From Cerioporus squamosus (lineage: Eukaryota > Basidiomycota > Agaricomycetes > Polyporales > Polyporaceae), in contig JABYQS010000446.1 of assembly GCA_022592435.1 (NCBI GenBank), forward strand, positions 1 to 22,326: a stretch of 22,326 bases of DNA, read 5' to 3'. This document shows, one piece after another, positions 17,731 through 22,326 of this stretch. Within the stretch, counting starts at the first letter, position 1; each line of letters starts with the position of its first letter. Both the position numbers and the translations under genes were made by a program. The notes under the pieces are model-generated. The model saw nothing but the letters and a program-made list of their open reading frames with translations, was not told the origin of the DNA and searched no databases.

Positions 17731-19802
17731 CGGAAATGTTGGAAGCAGGATCTTGGACTGCTGTCCCAGAGCGAGCGAGGGTCGTTTGCCGTGCCATGTT
17801 CCTTCTGTTCCGCTGTCCGAGAGCAAAGCTGAGCAAAGGTGATCTTGCGTGCACGGTCAGGGCATTGAGACTAGCGCAGAAAGGAAAATGACTACCCGGA
17901 TGTGAACGAGGATCTGAGCGAGGATCCCCGCGGATACGTTTGACAGGTGCCAACAGCACCAGGTCAGACCGGGCAACTCCGCATCCTCACGAACCACATC
18001 TTCATCTATACACAACGACAACCAGAGAGTACTGTCTGAGGTGCAGTACCCAGCGGGGGATGGCCAGGGTGAGTGTCCGGAAGTACGGAAGTGCTTGTGC
18101 GCGGATCGAGAGCTGACGCCGACACTTCAGAGGGCGGTTGCCGCAGCCGCAGCGACAACGCAAAAACGAACTGTATACGCATCTTCAACGCAGGTGCGGG
18201 TCCTAAAATTGGGCTGGTATTGCTCCGAAGATCTACCAAACCATATAGGCAGACCTTGGTACACTTCGCACCCACTCCACGGTCATCTTCGCCCCCACAC
18301 CGGCTTCAGCTCAACTTGCGGCAGCCCAACGGCAGTGGTCCACAGAACGTCGGTTGACGTGCCGAGGGTACGTGTCCTGAGCTCCACTGGTCTTGCAAGG
18401 TCCCGAGTTATGTTTGAGCGGCATGTCAGCAGGACATGATTGGAGTCCTCCGCAGATGTCACGAGTGTGGCTCTCTAGCTCGGAAGAGCGTGGTGAGGAT
18501 GTATTGGGGCATGGTCCTCACTGGAGTGCGTCCCAGACATGTACACACCCACCTCGACGTCCCATAGTGCTTGCCCCGCGCCTTCCCTGCCTAACCCAAG
18601 CAAAAATCGCACTCACCTCGGTACGTTCGGAACCTCGGACGCGGACGCTCAGAAGAACCTTCGGACCGTGCGACATGATCTGCGTAGTCCTGTGCGACGC
18701 TCACGGCATCTCAACCTTCGCAGACGCCACCATGGCATTGGCGTCGATCGAAGCGGGGGCGGCATCGCACCTCGCACCCCACCGCCCTTCTACTGCCAGC
18801 GACGCTGGCAACGTGTGGCTCCTGGAGACGAGGGACTTGGTTATAGAGCTCGCTTCACATGGAGCAGAAGCCTTCGAAGAGAGGTGTGTGAGCAGGAATA
18901 GACGGCCTTCGGCACGAGAGCGCGAGGCTGACCCACCTCTGCAATGTCCGGACAGTCTTCAGAACGTCCTCGACGTCTACAGAGTGCGCGCATGTGCCTT
19001 CTAGAGGCCAGAAGTTGCGCAGAACGCGCGTGCGTGAAGGCCAAATGAATCAGAGGCAGTCGGAAGTCGTGTTCAAGACCGAACTGGGCCCGACCGACAT
19101 CCACGACGGCGCTCGCGCGTAGCAGCGCCTATCGCAGGCTCCAACGCCGGCTGGCTTATCGTGAAGAATGGAGCGAACGGGCCGGGGAAGACAAGAACAG
19201 AGGATGAAACTTTAGGGCTGAGCGAAAATCTCCGGCGAGCGTCGTCGTGAAGGTTGCGCCGAAGACGCATTCGCAGCGTCGGCGACGGGTGTATGGACGG
19301 CGCGCACTGCGGGACTGCTTGTTTAGGGGATGAGGCGCGGGATTGCTGATCGGACCGCAGGCCGTCGGTGCGATCTGGATTGAGACTGACGTCAACGAGG
19401 CCGAGGACTGCTCTCGGCGACGAGCTCCAAGAACCGACGGAATGCGCCCGGCAAATTTCCACTCCTCGCCCACCCGGCGAACCGACTGGCTAATTCGTTC
19501 CGAGGGTCCACGGTCCACCCATCATATACCTCCTCCGAGCCTGGCTCGCCCTCCCCCTCATCCAATCGCGTCTCCTCACAGACTCACCTGTCCGCCGCTT
19601 GCGCACAATCGCGGTCGACCCCCCATCTAGACCGAAAATCTTCATTGACATAGCGACTATCGCCCTTTGTACGTTTGGGCGAATCACTTTAGACCCCTTT
19701 CAACAAGTATATCTGTTCGACGGTGAGTCCAGGCACCGGTCCGCCAGTGTCTCCCGGTTCGCTGCCTGCTCAGGCAGCAGGCTCTCTGGCCCAGTGTCGC
19801 TG
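17731..19802. other. Long stretch without a recognised gene
   Basis: About 2 kb lie between the small minus-strand candidate and the PRM10-like gene. Several plus-strand open frames exist, the largest at about 18393-19004, but they lack domains, plausible start context and a consistent splice pattern. The last few hundred bases should hold the promoter and 5' UTR of the PRM10-like gene. A pyrimidine-rich segment at about 19510-19570 (TCCACC, CTCCTCC, CCCTCCCCCTC) is typical of fungal promoters near the transcription start. Confidence 0.45.
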
Positions 19803-22326
19803 ATGCCGCCCCCCTCCCATGTCCCCTCGATAGCGAGCATCCTTGCTGCGGCGACCCCGACACCCCCTTCGTCAAGGCCCTCGCCCCCAATAGCAGATGA
19901 CAAGCCCATGGAGCCCTCAATGAGCATGGACAGCACGACCTCCGAGCCCCCGCCCGCCGACACCCGCCCTCCGGGAGGCACCCGGCGCTCTGGTCAGAAG
20001 ACGCCGCGGAGGGTGCAATGGATGTTCGACGAGCCGGCTCAAGCCACTTCCCCGTCACCGAGAGCGTTGGATGAACATGGTCTGGATGTGCGTGGCCTCT
20101 TTGTGCCGTCTTTGACAAGTTTGCTCACCTTTGCTCTCACCCTCCCGGCAGCCCGAAGCCTTCCAAACGCTCACGCACGCCCTTGAGCGGCATCGCTCTT
20201 CGTCCCTTGACAATGACCCGACTGTTCCCCTGAATTTAACAGCCCCGACCGCTCTCTCCCCTGCTCAGTCTCTCCCCTCTTCGCCCGAGATCTCTCCCAT
20301 GCACGACGTTCCTGGTGAGGTCTTCATTGACAGACACGAGACGGCCGGCCTTCCCGGACGCGACGTCGAGAAGTACGCGCAGGAACAAGCCGAGAGGGTC
20401 CTGCGCGCCCACAAGTACAACTTCTTCAAGCTGAACGGCAAGCACCGCCGCTCACACTCGCAACCCAGGTCCGAGCCGCTGGCGGACGACGGCCCGCAGT
20501 CCGTTAGCAAGGGCAAGAACGCCATCAGCACCTTCTTCAGAGAGTTCTCGTCCGGCGGCGATGTCGAGAAGAGAGCGGAAGTCCGCACGGAGACGAAGGA
20601 GCGGCGCCCGACGGGCGTGCTGGGCACGCTCCTGTCCATCTACGAGCCGACTTCCGCCATGCAGTCGGGCGTGACGACCCCTGCGCGCTCTTCCTTCGAC
20701 GAGTCGCGCCCGACCTCCCCGTACAATGGCTCGCTGTCGGCCTCGTCGTCGGCCGCCATGATGCCACCCCCTCCTGTTCCCCACCACGCCAGACAGGGCA
20801 ATGTCTACCATCCGGGGGCGACTGACTCGTCTCCGACATCGTTCCGTCCGCCCAACCATCCGTGGACTCTTTTCGGAGACGGTCGTCCTCCTAAGTCGAA
20901 GAGCGGCGCTGGGGTGTTCGGGCCCCTCATCGCGGGGACAGGCAGCATCGCTGGTGTTGGTGCTCCGCCGGCTGTGACGGTCGCCCCAGACCTGAAGCGG
21001 CCTGGGTATCATCTGTCAAGGTGCGTACTATCATCGATGTTGCTGTCGTTCTTCTCGTTGAACGTATCTCCACAGGTACTCGTTGGAGAGCAACCTCCCG
21101 AAAGCGAAGTCCAAGGAGAGGTCGCTGTCGCGCCCGCAGAGCATGCACTTCCTCTCGCGCCCTACCTCCCCCACCATGACGCAGCCGCAGACTCCCAGCG
21201 AAGCGACGATATCCCCGCAGTCTTCCGCGTCGATACCCAACACTCCCGCTGCTACGCCAGCGCAGCCTATGCGAATGCGCCGCAACTGGACCGGCTCTGT
21301 GACGAGTCGCCGAAGATCGACCTCAAGCGGTGGAGCGGCGCGGCCACACCCAGCACGATGCCCAGCACGCCGGCGACGAGATCGGGACCGACGAGTACGG
21401 AGGCGGGATGGACGAGAAGAAGAAGGAGAAGCGCAAGAAACTCAAGAAGGCGGAGATCTGGGTAAGCTCTCACGAATGTGATTGACGTTGTGGACGAAGA
21501 GGGCTGATGTGCATATGTTGGCATACAGATCACGCGCCACGTCGCTGAGATCGTGTGTCGGCAGGAGTTCATCCTGAAGTTCGCGCGTGCGATGATGATG
21601 TTCGGGGGCCCGTCGCACCGGCTCATCGCGCAGATCCAGGCGACGGCGAAGGTGCTCGATCTTGAGCTGTCCTGCATGTATCTGCCGGATGTCACGATTA
21701 TCTCGTTCGAGGACCAGTCGACCAGTACGAGCAACATTAAGTTCATCCGTCAAGGGAGCGCTCTGGATATTGGCAAGCTGCAGGAGGCGCACAAGCTGCA
21801 TTGGAAGGTATGTACTCCGTTGCGCTGTTGTTCCGTCGTCTGTTCGCTGAATGTTGTTGTCCCCTCGCAGGTCATTCACGACGAGATATCGGTGAAGGAC
21901 GCGTCGGTCGAGCTAGACGAGCTCATGCGTCGCAAGCCGTGCTACAACACTGGTGGCTCGTCTTCTTCGGCGGAGCCTGCTCGGCGTCCATTTGCAGCGT
22001 CAGTTTCAACGGCTCGTTCATCGACTCGCTCGTGTCGTTCCCCCTGGGCTGTCTCCTCATCCTCATCCAAATCTTCGCGTCCCGCAACGAACTTTACTCC
22101 AACGTCTTCGAGTATGTCCTTCCTTCGCTCTCTGCGTCTGCTTGATCCACACGGTCTGATGCTGTCGATCTAGAATCACGGTTGCCACGATCTTCAGTTT
22201 CATTGCTGCCGCTTTGTCTTCCGCATCGTTCTTCTGCTACTCCGCTATCGCCTCCGCCTCCGTCGTGCTGATTCTTCCGGTAAGCCTCAATCCGTCTGAG
22301 CGCTCGCTGAGTTGCTGCTTACCCCC
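19803..22326 (+). CDS. PRM10: PRM10/ThrE-like membrane protein, partial, with frame breaks
   Basis: The N-terminal part of a fungal pheromone-regulated membrane protein 10-type protein (ThrE/DUF1212 family, multi-pass, related to bacterial threonine exporters; the fungal role is poorly known). Exons: 19803-20087, 20152-21020, 21076-21461, 21529-21807, 21871-22111, 22174-22279. The last intron starts at 22280 and its acceptor lies outside the window. The first ~450 residues are a Ser/Pro-rich cytosolic tail with GVLGTLLSIYEP and HLSRYSLES typical of the family. The Lys-rich stretch DEKKKEKRKKLKKAEIW leads into the ThrE domain: ITRHVAEIVCRQEFILKFA, MMFGGPSHRLIAQIQATA, CMYLPDVTIISFED, then VFFGGACSASICSVSFNGSF and hydrophobic spans (LVSFPLGCLLILIQIF; TVATIFSFIAAALSS). 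The ATG at 19803 is the first in the long open exon. Frame breaks lie in exon 3 (two single-base losses near 21300 and 21373, or one +1 change) and in exon 5 (one base missing at 21950/21951). Protein sequence on both sides of each is conserved, so the frame breaks look recent or artefactual. Confidence 0.9.

Noticed and set aside
18393..19004. Open frame of about 200 codons on the plus strand
   Set aside because: There is no recognisable domain and no good start codon context, and overlapping open frames on both strands show it is a by-product of GC-rich sequence.
21299..21335. A 37-nt intron in PRM10-like exon 3
   Set aside because: It would be in phase, but it is shorter than any other intron here, lacks a branch site, and would remove the coding-like DESPKIDLKRW segment.
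1..22326. tRNA, rRNA, CRISPR or viral sequences
   Set aside because: No B-box-like GGTTCGANNCC motif in a cloverleaf setting, no rRNA core motifs, no regularly spaced direct repeats and no viral or transposase motifs were seen by eye. A covariance-model scan would be needed to exclude tRNAs fully.

Overview
The window looks like nuclear DNA of a filamentous basidiomycete, probably an Agaricomycete and perhaps a polypore. Every recognisable gene is cut by many short introns (about 47-130 nt) with GTRNGT donors and YAG acceptors. The set includes a group III hybrid histidine kinase, two F-box proteins of the type expanded in mushroom-forming fungi, the GPI transamidase subunit GPI8 and a PRM10/ThrE-type membrane protein. 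No bacterial, viral or CRISPR features and no tRNA or rRNA genes were recognised. The order-level placement is inference.

Layout, left to right. 379-1623 (+): epoxide hydrolase of the alpha/beta-hydrolase fold, five exons, catalytic residues intact. 1950-3295 (-): F-box protein, convergent with the hydrolase. 3703-5301 (-): complete seven-exon GPI8. 5302-6123: spacer holding the GPI8 promoter and an imperfect direct repeat that runs across the stop codon of the next gene. 6124-11392 (-): a ~1,400-residue osmosensing-type hybrid histidine kinase (Nik1/Os-1 class) in 16-17 exons, with about seven HAMP repeats, HisKA, HATPase and receiver domains. 11393-15505: gene-poor DNA with degenerate tandem repeats and a perfect 18-bp inverted repeat. 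15506-17046 (-): a second F-box protein whose second and third exons have to be pieced together across frames. 17381-17730 (-): a possible two-exon small protein. 17731-19802: no gene recognised. 19803 to the right edge (+): PRM10/ThrE-like membrane protein, truncated by the window.

The genes do not form a pathway; this is an ordinary fungal chromosomal neighbourhood. The most striking signal is technical or evolutionary. The histidine kinase and the PRM10-like gene both carry single-nucleotide reading-frame breaks inside well conserved coding sequence. At least four, at about 7960, 6483, 21300 and 21951, look like the loss of one base, mostly consistent with shortening of a GG or CC run. GPI8, the hydrolase and the second F-box gene show none. 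Homopolymer under-calling in the assembly is the simplest explanation; recent pseudogenisation is the alternative. I found no convincing new biological system here.
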